Below the pieces are notes generated by a model. It saw only the letters and a list, made by a program, of their open reading frames with translations. It ran no database searches and was not told the origin of the DNA. Of a stretch of 11,611 nt of DNA, positions 1 through 6,235 are shown piece by piece. Each line of letters starts with the position of its first letter. Position 1 is the stretch's first letter. Source of the stretch: Phytoactinopolyspora endophytica. GTDB lineage: Bacteria; Actinomycetota; Actinomycetes; Jiangellales; Jiangellaceae. A program made the position numbers and the translations under genes. The DNA lies in contig NZ_ML142852.1 of NCBI RefSeq assembly GCF_004138495.1, forward strand, positions 212,627 through 224,237. The letters are read 5' to 3'.

Positions 1-77
1 GGTGTAGGATTCGAACCTACGAAGGCTGTGCCGGCTGATTTACAGTCAGCTCCCTTTGGCCGCTCGGGCAACCTGCC
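1..77 (-). tRNA. tRNA-Tyr (anticodon GTA), 3' end cut by window edge
   Basis: Read on the minus strand, the gene begins GGCAGGT at base 77. It has a D-arm, then an anticodon stem GCTGA/TCAGC closing the seven-base loop CTGTAAA, so the anticodon GTA lies at bases 43-41. A long variable arm with a short GGC/GCC stem follows, as expected for a class II bacterial tRNA-Tyr. The T-arm is GTAGG-TTCGAAT-CCTAC. Only ACC of the 3' acceptor strand is inside the window. By pairing with GGCAGGT the remaining TGCC and the discriminator base lie to the left of base 1, giving a mature length near 82 nt. Confidence 0.96.
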
Positions 78-107
78 GTGACCCGGGGTTTAACCCGGAC
101 CGATGAG

Positions 108-138
108 AGAATACCTCATAACCTGAGGACATCAGCAA
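108..138 (-). promoter_or_regulatory. Possible promoter for tRNA-Tyr
   Basis: On the minus strand TATTCT (bases 113-108) resembles a sigma-70 -10 box and would place transcription start about 24 bases before the tRNA. A TTGCTG at bases 138-133 could be the -35 box, but the 19-base spacer is longer than ideal. The region also holds short inverted repeats (ATGAG at 103-107 with CTCAT at 115-119, and CCTCA at 114-118 with TGAGG at 124-128). The call rests only on motif resemblance. Confidence 0.3.
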
Positions 139-234
139 CCCGGATTCGAGGCGTTCCGGACGTCACTGCCCCACCGGTCATCGTGCCTGGAGCATCCGCC
201 CGGACGCCCGGTATGAACGCAGAAGGAGCAACAG

Positions 235-729
235 GTGGCAAGCGAGTCTTCGTTCGATGTGGTCAGCAAGGTCGACCTCCAGGAAGTGGACAACGCACTC
301 AACCAGGCGGCCAAGGAGATCTCTCAGCGGTTCGACTTCAGAGGCACCGAAGCAGCCATCAGGTGGTCCGGCGAGTACGGAATCGAGATGGAGGCCAGCG
401 CGGAGGAGCGGGTGCTCGCTGTCCTGGACGTGTTCAAGGAAAAGCTCATCAAGCGGAAGGTCTCCCTTAAGGCACTCGACGCCGGTGATCCCAGGGCTTC
501 GGGCAAACAGTTCAAGATCTCCGCGAGCCTCCAGGACGGGTTGACTCAGGACCAGGCCAAGAAGGTGACCAAGGTCATACGTGACGAGGCCCCGAAAGGC
601 GTCAAGACGCAGGTTCAGGGCGATGAGGTGCGTGTCTCATCGAAGAAGAGGGACGATCTTCAGGACGTCATGGCGCTCCTGCGCGATCAGGACTTCGACT
701 TCGCCATCCAATTCACCAACCGTCGCTGA
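235..729 (+). CDS. yajQ: YajQ family cyclic di-GMP-binding protein
   Basis: The 164-residue product is a YajQ (formerly UPF0234) protein at the usual family length of about 160-165 residues. It opens with the family signature [20 protein letters not shown] near residues 5-24, followed by the FDFRGT segment and a C-terminal half rich in lysine and arginine. The family is small, cytosolic and nucleotide-binding. Some proteobacterial members bind cyclic di-GMP and act with transcription factors, but the role in actinobacteria is not settled. The start is GTG at 235, preceded by a strong GAAGGAG (222-228) with six bases of spacing. The gene stands alone on the plus strand and converges with the htpX-like gene, ending inside a shared hairpin. 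The C terminus is NRR-stop. Family assignment is confident; physiological role is inferred from the family. Confidence 0.95.
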   Translation: MASESSFDVVSKVDLQEVDNALNQAAKEISQRFDFRGTEAAIRWSGEYGIEMEASAEERVLAVLDVFKEKLIKRKVSLKALDAGDPRASGKQFKISASLQDGLTQDQAKKVTKVIRDEAPKGVKTQVQGDEVRVSSKKRDDLQDVMALLRDQDFDFAIQFTNRR

Positions 730-747
730 CGCCTCATCAGCGACGGT
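719..747. terminator. Bidirectional hairpin spanning both convergent stop codons
   Basis: Bases 719-729 pair perfectly with 737-747 (11 bp, mostly G-C) around the seven-base loop CGCCTCA. The left arm holds the last codons and TGA stop of yajQ (727-729), and the right arm holds the complement of the TGA stop of the htpX-like gene (739-737). A U tract is missing on both sides, which is common for high-GC actinobacterial hairpin terminators. It is the only candidate terminator between these converging genes, whose coding regions are just seven bases apart. Confidence 0.65.
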
Positions 748-1540
748 AGCCGGCCAGGCCCTCCAGCCGTGCCACTCGTTCCGCGGTCGACGGGTGCGAC
801 CTGAACAGACGCCACACCCCGCGCGGTTGCCCAAGCGGGCTGCTGATCATCAGATGACTGGTAGCGACGACGCCTGCGTCCGGGGGAAGCACCAGCTCTC
901 GTTGCGCGGCGTCCAGCTTGCGCAAGGCGCCGGCGAGTGCGAGCGGTTCCCCGGTGATCCGCGCCGCTTCCTGGTCCGCCTCGAACTCTCGGGACCCGCT
1001 GACGACCAGCCGTGTGGCGTACACCACGACCACGCCCAACACGGGAATCACCATCGCGGCACGGGAGACAAGGCCGACCATCGATCCGGGCAACGTGTCG
1101 CGACGGCGGATGTGTGCCAACTCGTGGGCGATGACGGCGCGCAGCTCACGCTCATCCAGTACGTCGAGTGCTCCCTCCGTCACACAGATCGCGGCACGGC
1201 TCGGGCCGTTCCCGGTGGCGAGTGCGTTGGCTGCCCTGGTCGGACTGACGTACAGCCGCGGCATGGGGACTCGCGCCCGGGCGGTGAGGTCCCGGACCAA
1301 CCGGCAGAGCGCGGGCTGCTCCGCCTCGCCGACCGGGTACGCCCGCATGGCCCGGATAGCCACCTCGCCGGCGCGGGTGCAGACGTAGACAGTTAGCACC
1401 GCTACGAGGACGACCCCGAGCCAGAAGCCCACGGATCCGAAACGTGACGCGACGAACAGCGCCGAAAGCCCCAGGACGACGAGAAAAACGATAGTCCTCA
1501 GGAGGTTCCGACGCGCACGAACGCTGTGCACGTTGAGCAT
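737..1540 (-). CDS. HtpX-like M48 family zinc metalloprotease, membrane-anchored
   Basis: This is a peptidase M48 (Ste24/HtpX type) membrane protease. Counting from ATG at 1540 (267 residues), two hydrophobic helices lie at about 13-33 and 37-54. The zinc motif HELAH is at 139-143, inside the typical VIAHELAHIRRRD context. A third hydrophobic stretch spans about 155-180, and the REFEAD motif at 184-189 supplies the likely third zinc ligand, E185. The upstream segment with NALATG (105-110) is also typical of the family. Such proteases degrade damaged or misfolded membrane proteins under stress. In-frame GTG at 1549 is an alternative start, but it leaves no room for a ribosome site. A weak GGCGGG lies about 10 bases before ATG 1540. 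It is somewhat short for HtpX (about 280-300) and shows only three clear hydrophobic segments, so 'HtpX-like' is safer than htpX. Confidence 0.9.
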   Translation of the reverse strand: MLNVHSVRARRNLLRTIVFLVVLGLSALFVASRFGSVGFWLGVVLVAVLTVYVCTRAGEVAIRAMRAYPVGEAEQPALCRLVRDLTARARVPMPRLYVSPTRAANALATGNGPSRAAICVTEGALDVLDERELRAVIAHELAHIRRRDTLPGSMVGLVSRAAMVIPVLGVVVVYATRLVVSGSREFEADQEAARITGEPLALAGALRKLDAAQRELVLPPDAGVVATSHLMISSPLGQPRGVWRLFRSHPSTAERVARLEGLAGYRR

Positions 1541-1733
1541 GCTAGGCACACCCGCCGAACGTCGGAGATGGTGCGCGAGGTTCCGGGCGGAATAATCCCC
1601 TGCCCTCTCACGCTGTGGACGAACGAGTCAACGAGTAAGGGTTGTCTTACCATGAGAAGAGAGCACTACCCGGCAAGGAGCCGGACGCGGCGGGGCTATA
1701 GCGGAATTGCTTCCGTCGGCGCGGCTTCTGAGT

Positions 1734-1753
1734 GCGCCCTTCATACCGGGCGC
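1734..1753 (+). promoter_or_regulatory. GC hairpin in the korA leader
   Basis: GCGCCC (1734-1739) pairs perfectly with GGGCGC (1748-1753) around the eight-base loop TTCATACC. It ends eight bases before the AGGAGG ribosome site of korA. It could be a leader stem or a protein-binding inverted repeat; neither role is shown by the sequence. Confidence 0.35.
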
Positions 1754-1761
1754 CATCATCC

Positions 1762-1767
1762 AGGAGG
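1762..1767 (+). promoter_or_regulatory. Ribosome binding site setting the korA start
   Basis: AGGAGG matches the anti-Shine-Dalgarno core and lies 12 bases before GTG 1780. That spacing is long but workable. It argues against the upstream in-frame GTG at 1732, which has no such site and would add 16 residues before the conserved N terminus. Confidence 0.7.
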
Positions 1768-1779
1768 CATCGACACGCC

Positions 1780-3636
1780 GTGACGGCGAAACAGGTCCGC
1801 GAACTCGATCGTGTGGTGATCAGGTTCGCCGGCGACTCCGGTGACGGCATGCAGCTCACTGGCGACAGGTTTACCGCGGAGACAGCGTCGTTCGGCAACG
1901 ACCTCTCGACATTGCCGAACTTCCCAGCTGAGATCCGCGCCCCGGCGGGCACCCTGCCGGGAGTATCCAGCTTCCAGTTGCATTTCGCCGATCATGACAT
2001 CCTCACGCCGGGCGACGCACCAGATGTCTTGGTCGCGATGAACCCGGCTGCCCTCAAAGCCAATCTGCCTGACGTACCCAAGGGTGCGATCCTCATCATC
2101 GACACGGCCGAGTTCACGGCCCGGGCGCTGAAGAAGGTCGGCTACGCGACCAGCCCGCTCGACGACGGGACATTGGGCTCCTACCAGGTGCACTCGCTCG
2201 ATCTCACCGGCATGACCATGAAGGCTCTGGAGCCGTTCGGTCTGAGCCGGAAAGAGGCGTCGCGTTCCAAGAACATGTACGCCCTGGGCTTGCTGTCATG
2301 GATGTACGGACGCTCGATCGAAGGCACGGTCCGGTTCCTGCAGACCAAGTTCGCCACCAAAGCCGACATCCGCGACGCGAACATCACCGCGGTCAAGGCA
2401 GGGTGGAACTACGGGGAGACCACTGAGGACTTCGCGGTCTCCTACGAGATCAAGCCGGCGCCGATGCCGGTCGGCCGGTACCGGAACATCACCGGCAACC
2501 TGGCGCTCAGCTACGGACTCATTGCGGCGTCCCAGCAGTCCAAGCTGCCGCTCTTCCTCGGTTCCTACCCGATCACGCCGGCGTCGGACATCCTGCACGA
2601 GATCTCGAAACACAAGCGGTTCGGCGTCCGTACCTTCCAGGCCGAAGACGAGATCGCCGGCATCGGAGCCGCGCTCGGTGCGGCGTTCGGCGGGTCATTG
2701 GGCGTCACGACCACGTCCGGACCGGGAGTCGCGCTGAAGTCGGAGACAGTGGGACTCGCCGTCTCTCTCGAGCTGCCGCTGATCATCGTCGACGTCCAGC
2801 GTGGCGGCCCGTCCACCGGGCTGCCGACGAAGACCGAGCAGGCCGACCTGCTGCAGGCCATGTACGGACGTAACGGCGAGGCACCGGTGCCGATCGTTGC
2901 CCCGTCGTCGCCGTCGGACTGCTTCGATGCCGCTATCGAGGCGGCTCGGATCGCGGTCACGTACCGGACTCCGGTCTTTCTGCTCTCCGACGGCTACCTG
3001 GCGAACGGCTCGGAGCCGTGGGCCGTCCCGGATGTCGGCTCGCTGCCCGTCATCGAAGCGGATTTCGCTACGGACCCGAACCATGGCAGCAACGACGACG
3101 CCGAGTTCTGGCCGTACCTACGTGATCAGCGGACGCTGGCCCGCGCGTGGGCAGTACCCGGCTCGGCAGGTCTGGAGCACCGCATCGGCGGGCTGGAGAA
3201 AGCCGACGGCAGTGGCAACATCTCGTACGACCCTACGAACCACGACCACATGGTCCGCACCCGCCAGGCGAAGGTCGACGGCGTCGAGGTACCCGAGCTG
3301 GACGTCGACGACCCCACCGGCGATGCCCGGCTTCTGGTGCTCGGCTGGGGCTCCACCTATGGCCCGATCGGCGCCGGCGTCCGCCGAGCCCGCAACGCCG
3401 GGCATTCGATCGCCCAAGCCCACTTGCGCTTTCTGAACCCGCTGCCGGCCAACACCGAGGACGTGCTGCGCCGGTACGACCGCGTGCTGCTGCCCGAGAT
3501 GAACCTCGGCCAGCTGGCGATGCTGCTCAGGGCGCGCTACCTGGTCGACGTCATCGGGTACAACCAGGTCCGTGGGCTCCCGTTCAAGGCCGAGGAACTG
3601 GCCGACGTCATCATGAAGGAAGACGATCAGCTGTGA
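1780..3636 (+). CDS. korA: 2-oxoglutarate:ferredoxin oxidoreductase subunit alpha (gamma-alpha fusion)
   Basis: The 618-residue protein is the large subunit of a 2-oxoacid:ferredoxin oxidoreductase. With KorB it would oxidise 2-oxoglutarate and CoA to succinyl-CoA and CO2, reducing ferredoxin in the cytosol. The N-terminal gamma domain starts with RFAGDSGDGMQLTG (15-28) and has FPAEIRAPAGT near 48-58. The alpha (pyrimidine-binding) domain begins near residue 235 and shows the YPITPAS motif at about 263-269, TTTSGPG near 310-316 and GGPSTGLPTKTEQ near 342-354. The gamma-alpha fusion and size match actinobacterial KorA, for example the M. tuberculosis enzyme. The start is GTG 1780 behind AGGAGG. 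Its stop overlaps the korB start by four bases (GTGA), so the two are co-transcribed and probably translationally coupled. No ferredoxin gene is in view. Substrate is inferred from family and context; other 2-oxoacids cannot be excluded. Confidence 0.93.
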   Translation: MTAKQVRELDRVVIRFAGDSGDGMQLTGDRFTAETASFGNDLSTLPNFPAEIRAPAGTLPGVSSFQLHFADHDILTPGDAPDVLVAMNPAALKANLPDVPKGAILIIDTAEFTARALKKVGYATSPLDDGTLGSYQVHSLDLTGMTMKALEPFGLSRKEASRSKNMYALGLLSWMYGRSIEGTVRFLQTKFATKADIRDANITAVKAGWNYGETTEDFAVSYEIKPAPMPVGRYRNITGNLALSYGLIAASQQSKLPLFLGSYPITPASDILHEISKHKRFGVRTFQAEDEIAGIGAALGAAFGGSLGVTTTSGPGVALKSETVGLAVSLELPLIIVDVQRGGPSTGLPTKTEQADLLQAMYGRNGEAPVPIVAPSSPSDCFDAAIEAARIAVTYRTPVFLLSDGYLANGSEPWAVPDVGSLPVIEADFATDPNHGSNDDAEFWPYLRDQRTLARAWAVPGSAGLEHRIGGLEKADGSGNISYDPTNHDHMVRTRQAKVDGVEVPELDVDDPTGDARLLVLGWGSTYGPIGAGVRRARNAGHSIAQAHLRFLNPLPANTEDVLRRYDRVLLPEMNLGQLAMLLRARYLVDVIGYNQVRGLPFKAEELADVIMKEDDQL

Positions 3637-4688
3637 CCGCAACCGAATTGGGCATGCCAGGGCTGAACGGTGTGCCCACCACCGACGTCGCACAGACCAA
3701 GAAGGAATTCACCAGCGACCAGGAGGTCCGCTGGTGCCCCGGCTGCGGTGACTACGCGGTCCTCGCCACTGTGCAGGGATTCATGCCGGAGCTTGGCCTG
3801 AGACGGGAGAACATCGTCTTCGTCTCCGGCATCGGATGCTCGTCTCGGTTCCCGTACTACATGGACACGTACGGGATGCATTCCATCCACGGGCGGGCAC
3901 CGGCCATCGCTACCGGCCTTGCGACATCGCGCCCTGACCTGTCCGTGTGGGTGGTGACCGGAGACGGGGATGCGCTCTCGATCGGCGGCAACCACCTGAT
4001 CCATGTCCTGCGTCGCAACGTCAATATGACGATCCTGCTGTTCAACAACCGGATCTACGGTCTGACGAAGGGTCAGTACTCGCCCACGAGCGAGCAGGGC
4101 AAGATCACCAAGTCCACGCCCATGGGATCGCTCGACGCACCGTTCAACCCGGTATCGCTGGCTCTCGGCGCGGAAGCCACGTTCGTTGCCCGCACGATCG
4201 ACTCCGACCGTGCGCATCTGACGTCGGTGCTACGTGCGGCTGCGGCGCATCGAGGCACGTCGCTGGTAGAGATCTACCAGAACTGCAACATCTTCAACGA
4301 CGGCGCGTTCGAGATCCTCAAGAACCGGGATACCCGCGACGAGGTGATGATCCGGCTGGAACACGGCGAGCCAGTCCGTTTCGGCACCGACGACGAGCAC
4401 GGCATCCGGCGCAACCCCGCCACGTCCGGCCTGGAGATCTGCTCCGGAGACGACCCGGGCGTGATCGTCCATGACGCGAACGCCGCGGACCCGAGCCGCG
4501 CGTTCGCGCTCTCCCGCCTCGCCGATCCGGGCACGCTCGCTCGCACACCCATCGGCATCTTCCGGCAGGTCGAGCGTCCTACCTACGGTGACCTCATGAA
4601 CGATCAGGTCGATCAAGCGGTGGAAACCCAAGGCGCCGGAGACCTGGCCGCGCTGGTCACCGGTAACGACACCTGGACGGTCGACTGA
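3633..4688 (+). CDS. korB: 2-oxoglutarate:ferredoxin oxidoreductase subunit beta
   Basis: The 351-residue protein is the thiamine-diphosphate and iron-sulfur subunit that partners KorA. RWCPGCGDY at 33-41 gives C35 and C38, GIGCSSR gives C69, and QNCNIFND gives C218. These four cysteines match the set that holds the [4Fe-4S] cluster in this family. The cofactor site is seen in TGDGDALSIGGNH (109-121), N138-N139 and YGLTKGQ (142-148). The GTG start at 3633 overlaps the korA stop and sits 12 bases after GAAGGA (3615-3620), inside korA. The C-terminal tail beyond residue 300, with RPTYGDLMNDQ, is usual for the actinobacterial form. No key residue is missing. Electrons would pass to a ferredoxin encoded elsewhere. 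Confidence 0.95.
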   Translation: MTATELGMPGLNGVPTTDVAQTKKEFTSDQEVRWCPGCGDYAVLATVQGFMPELGLRRENIVFVSGIGCSSRFPYYMDTYGMHSIHGRAPAIATGLATSRPDLSVWVVTGDGDALSIGGNHLIHVLRRNVNMTILLFNNRIYGLTKGQYSPTSEQGKITKSTPMGSLDAPFNPVSLALGAEATFVARTIDSDRAHLTSVLRAAAAHRGTSLVEIYQNCNIFNDGAFEILKNRDTRDEVMIRLEHGEPVRFGTDDEHGIRRNPATSGLEICSGDDPGVIVHDANAADPSRAFALSRLADPGTLARTPIGIFRQVERPTYGDLMNDQVDQAVETQGAGDLAALVTGNDTWTVD

Positions 4689-4789
4689 CGTCCATCAGGC
4701 ACTCAGCGGCAGCAGAGTGGCGCAGGGAGAGCTGATCGGTATCCGGCTACGGTGGACCATGCGGGTCTGATCGGCGTCACCGACGTGTG

Positions 4790-4804
4790 TACAGTACGTG
4801 CATA
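4790..4804 (+). promoter_or_regulatory. Candidate -10 box and leaderless start for the small-protein cassette
   Basis: TACAGT (4790-4795) fits the actinobacterial TAnnnT -10 pattern and would start transcription about at ATG 4804, giving a leaderless mRNA. No good -35 hexamer is visible 17-18 bases upstream and no Shine-Dalgarno sequence precedes the start. A second TAnnnT, TACGGT at 4748-4753, is an alternative. Confidence 0.4.
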
Positions 4805-5100
4805 TGTGCATGGGCTGTTACACGGCTGCCGAAGCGGCGGTTGTTCAGGGGGCGACGGGCGTCATGCTCGTCCGAGGCGGCGCCACTCGGCTCTTCGAGC
4901 GTCTGACCGGAAGAGACCCGTTCGAGCGGCGTCGTGCCGCGCATCGGGCGAACGCGGAGTTCCTCAGCGAGATGGGCCTCGATCCGGACCGCGTCCTCGG
5001 TCCGCCGCCGGTCCGGGAGCCGCATATCGCGCCGGCTGCCTACCCCGCCGCTCTACCCCACCCGGCGGCCGGCCTGACCCCGGCTCGGGCCGTTGTCTAG
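4804..5100 (+). CDS. Small hypothetical protein with N-terminal Cys-x-x-Cys
   Basis: I do not recognise a named family. From ATG 4804 the product has 98 residues and begins MCMGC, so C2 and C5 form a CxxC at the very N terminus, which could bind a metal or take part in thiol chemistry. A hydrophobic, alanine-rich stretch follows (about residues 7-24). Next comes a charged segment with RDPFERRRAAHRANAEFL, and then a proline- and alanine-rich tail that looks disordered. GTG 4798 and ATG 4810 are other in-frame starts. ATG 4804 is preferred because a TAnnnT box ends eight bases before it. Its TAG stop overlaps the TTG start of the next gene by eight bases, so it is read as the first gene of a three-gene operon. 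The codons keep the strong G/C third-position bias of the neighbours, supporting real coding. Confidence 0.65.
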   Translation: MCMGCYTAAEAAVVQGATGVMLVRGGATRLFERLTGRDPFERRRAAHRANAEFLSEMGLDPDRVLGPPPVREPHIAPAAYPAALPHPAAGLTPARAVV

Positions 5101-5311
5101 CACTCCGGCGACGACGTCCGCTCCACCTGTACGGATCAGCGCCGGCTGGTATGTCGCGGCGCTGATCATCTACGTGGTCATCGCCTACTTCACCAAGACG
5201 GTGCTGCTCAACTGGGTCATGGGGCCGCTGTTTCTGCTGCTCACGCTGTACATCATCCCGACCGCGGCGGCTGCCGGGCTGCGGAAGCTGAAGACGAGGA
5301 CGTCACGGTGA
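5093..5311 (+). CDS. Small two-helix membrane protein, function unknown
   Basis: The 72-residue product has a short polar N terminus and two hydrophobic segments, about residues 18-35 and 42-62. It ends in a basic tail (RKLKTRTSR), suggesting both ends face the cytoplasm with the basic tail inside. There is no signal-peptidase site or catalytic motif. The start is taken as TTG 5093, inside the end of the preceding gene. It lacks a clear ribosome site, but the only later in-frame GTG lies inside the first helix, so a downstream start would break it. The stop overlaps the next start by four bases (GTGA at 5308-5311). Close packing with a membrane hydrolase suggests the two may work together; that is inference. 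Confidence 0.7.
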   Translation: MSSTPATTSAPPVRISAGWYVAALIIYVVIAYFTKTVLLNWVMGPLFLLLTLYIIPTAAAAGLRKLKTRTSR

Positions 5312-6228
5312 GCTGGGCCGCGCACGAGTTCGAGCTGTACTTCATCCAGAAACACGTCGGCACCAAGGCGTCCTTCCTCGCCGTCGTCATCGGTACTCAG
5401 CTGCCCGACACATTCACCAAGACCTTCGTCTATGCCGCGGATGATCCGGCCGCCTTTCACCGCGGCTGGCCGGGCGTCGGGTTCTCCCACTCACTGCTAT
5501 TCGGCGTCGCGTTCGCCGTTGCGGTGCTGGCCATCACCAAAAGTCGCTCGTGGGCGCTCGGGCTGTTGATCGGCCATTGGGCGCACATCTTGACCGACTT
5601 CGCCGATACCGCCGGAGTGATGCTGTTCTTCCCGTTCTCCACCGAGCCGGTGACGATCAGCATGTGGAAGCACGCCGCCGTCGAGGGCCGATACGGGGAC
5701 GCCGCAGCCTATTACAGCAGCCTAGGCGGGGTCTGGGACTTCTTCTGGCTGCTCATGACCTTGGTCTTCGCCTGGAAGACGCTCACGCCGTCGTACTTCC
5801 GCGAGGTCGTGGTACCCGCTGACCCGCGGGTGTGGGGATGGCTGCACCGCACCTTCCGGCTTCCGGAGCGCGGCCTGCTGTTGCTCTACCAGGGCCTGCT
5901 GTTCTACGGCGTCGGCCGGATGATCGCCTGGTTCCTCTACGCCAGGTTCGACGCTCAGACCCCGTTCGAGCCGTTCTGGGGCGGTCCGGGATATGTCGAA
6001 GGCAACGACATCTCGGACTCGGGCTGGGTCGAGGTGCTGATCCGCACTGGCATCGGCGCCATCCTCTTCGTCGCATTCATGTGGCTGTGCTGGCGGGCCT
6101 TCGGACGACGTCTCTGGGAACGCGGCTACGACGTCCCGGCGGCTGTGCGCGGCCCGGGACTGCACGCGATCTTCGAGCTACCGTCATCCAAACGCCGCAC
6201 ACCCACCAAGGACACCGAACCGGTCTGA
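5308..6228 (+). CDS. YdjM/DUF457-like membrane-bound metal-dependent hydrolase
   Basis: The 306-residue polytopic membrane protein resembles the DUF457/YdjM family of predicted membrane metal-dependent hydrolases, whose substrate is unknown. Spaced histidines and aspartates that could bind metal are H6, D34 in the GTQLPD motif, H51, H61 in FSHSLL (59-64), H90 and H93 in GHWAHILTDF (89-98), and D97. Hydrophobic segments lie at about 63-77, 82-94, 145-165, 190-213 and 245-264. GTG 5308 is preceded by GAGGA (5296-5300) at good spacing and overlaps the upstream stop, so the gene ends a three-gene operon. It converges with the minus-strand EEP gene seven bases away. The catalytic role is a family prediction; the E. 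coli relative is known mainly as a LexA-controlled gene, and no LexA-like box is visible here. Confidence 0.82.
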   Translation: MSWAAHEFELYFIQKHVGTKASFLAVVIGTQLPDTFTKTFVYAADDPAAFHRGWPGVGFSHSLLFGVAFAVAVLAITKSRSWALGLLIGHWAHILTDFADTAGVMLFFPFSTEPVTISMWKHAAVEGRYGDAAAYYSSLGGVWDFFWLLMTLVFAWKTLTPSYFREVVVPADPRVWGWLHRTFRLPERGLLLLYQGLLFYGVGRMIAWFLYARFDAQTPFEPFWGGPGYVEGNDISDSGWVEVLIRTGIGAILFVAFMWLCWRAFGRRLWERGYDVPAAVRGPGLHAIFELPSSKRRTPTKDTEPV

Positions 6229-6235
6229 CGAGCCG

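Larger units (their letters stand above)
1541..1779. other. Divergent intergenic region between the M48 protease gene and korA
   Basis: These 239 bases separate two divergent starts and should hold promoters for both. Visible elements are a direct repeat of AACGAGT (1622-1628 and 1630-1636), an inverted repeat GTAAG/CTTAC (1635-1639 and 1646-1650), a weak -10-like TATAGC at 1697-1702 on the plus strand, and a GATTAT at 1597-1592 on the minus strand. A GC hairpin and the korA ribosome site follow and are listed separately. I could not pair any -10 candidate with a convincing -35 box. A short open frame from ATG 1652 lacks a ribosome site and family resemblance, so I do not call a gene here. 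Confidence 0.6.

Noticed and set aside
103-126. Seven-codon frame ATG-to-TGA upstream of yajQ as a leader peptide
   Set aside because: No ribosome site, no run of regulatory codons and no attenuator-like structure around it.
1732-1779. Upstream GTG at 1732 as the korA start
   Set aside because: It lies at the edge of a hairpin with no ribosome site and adds residues before the conserved N terminus; AGGAGG supports GTG 1780.
1652-1783. Short plus-strand open frame before korA
   Set aside because: No adequate ribosome site, an arginine-rich composition typical of a GC-rich random frame, and it would overlap the korA start region.
4752-5165. Alternative plus-strand frame over the small-protein cassette
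   Set aside because: Low-complexity arginine/glycine-rich product in the shadow of 4804-5100, with poor codon-position bias and no fitting start.
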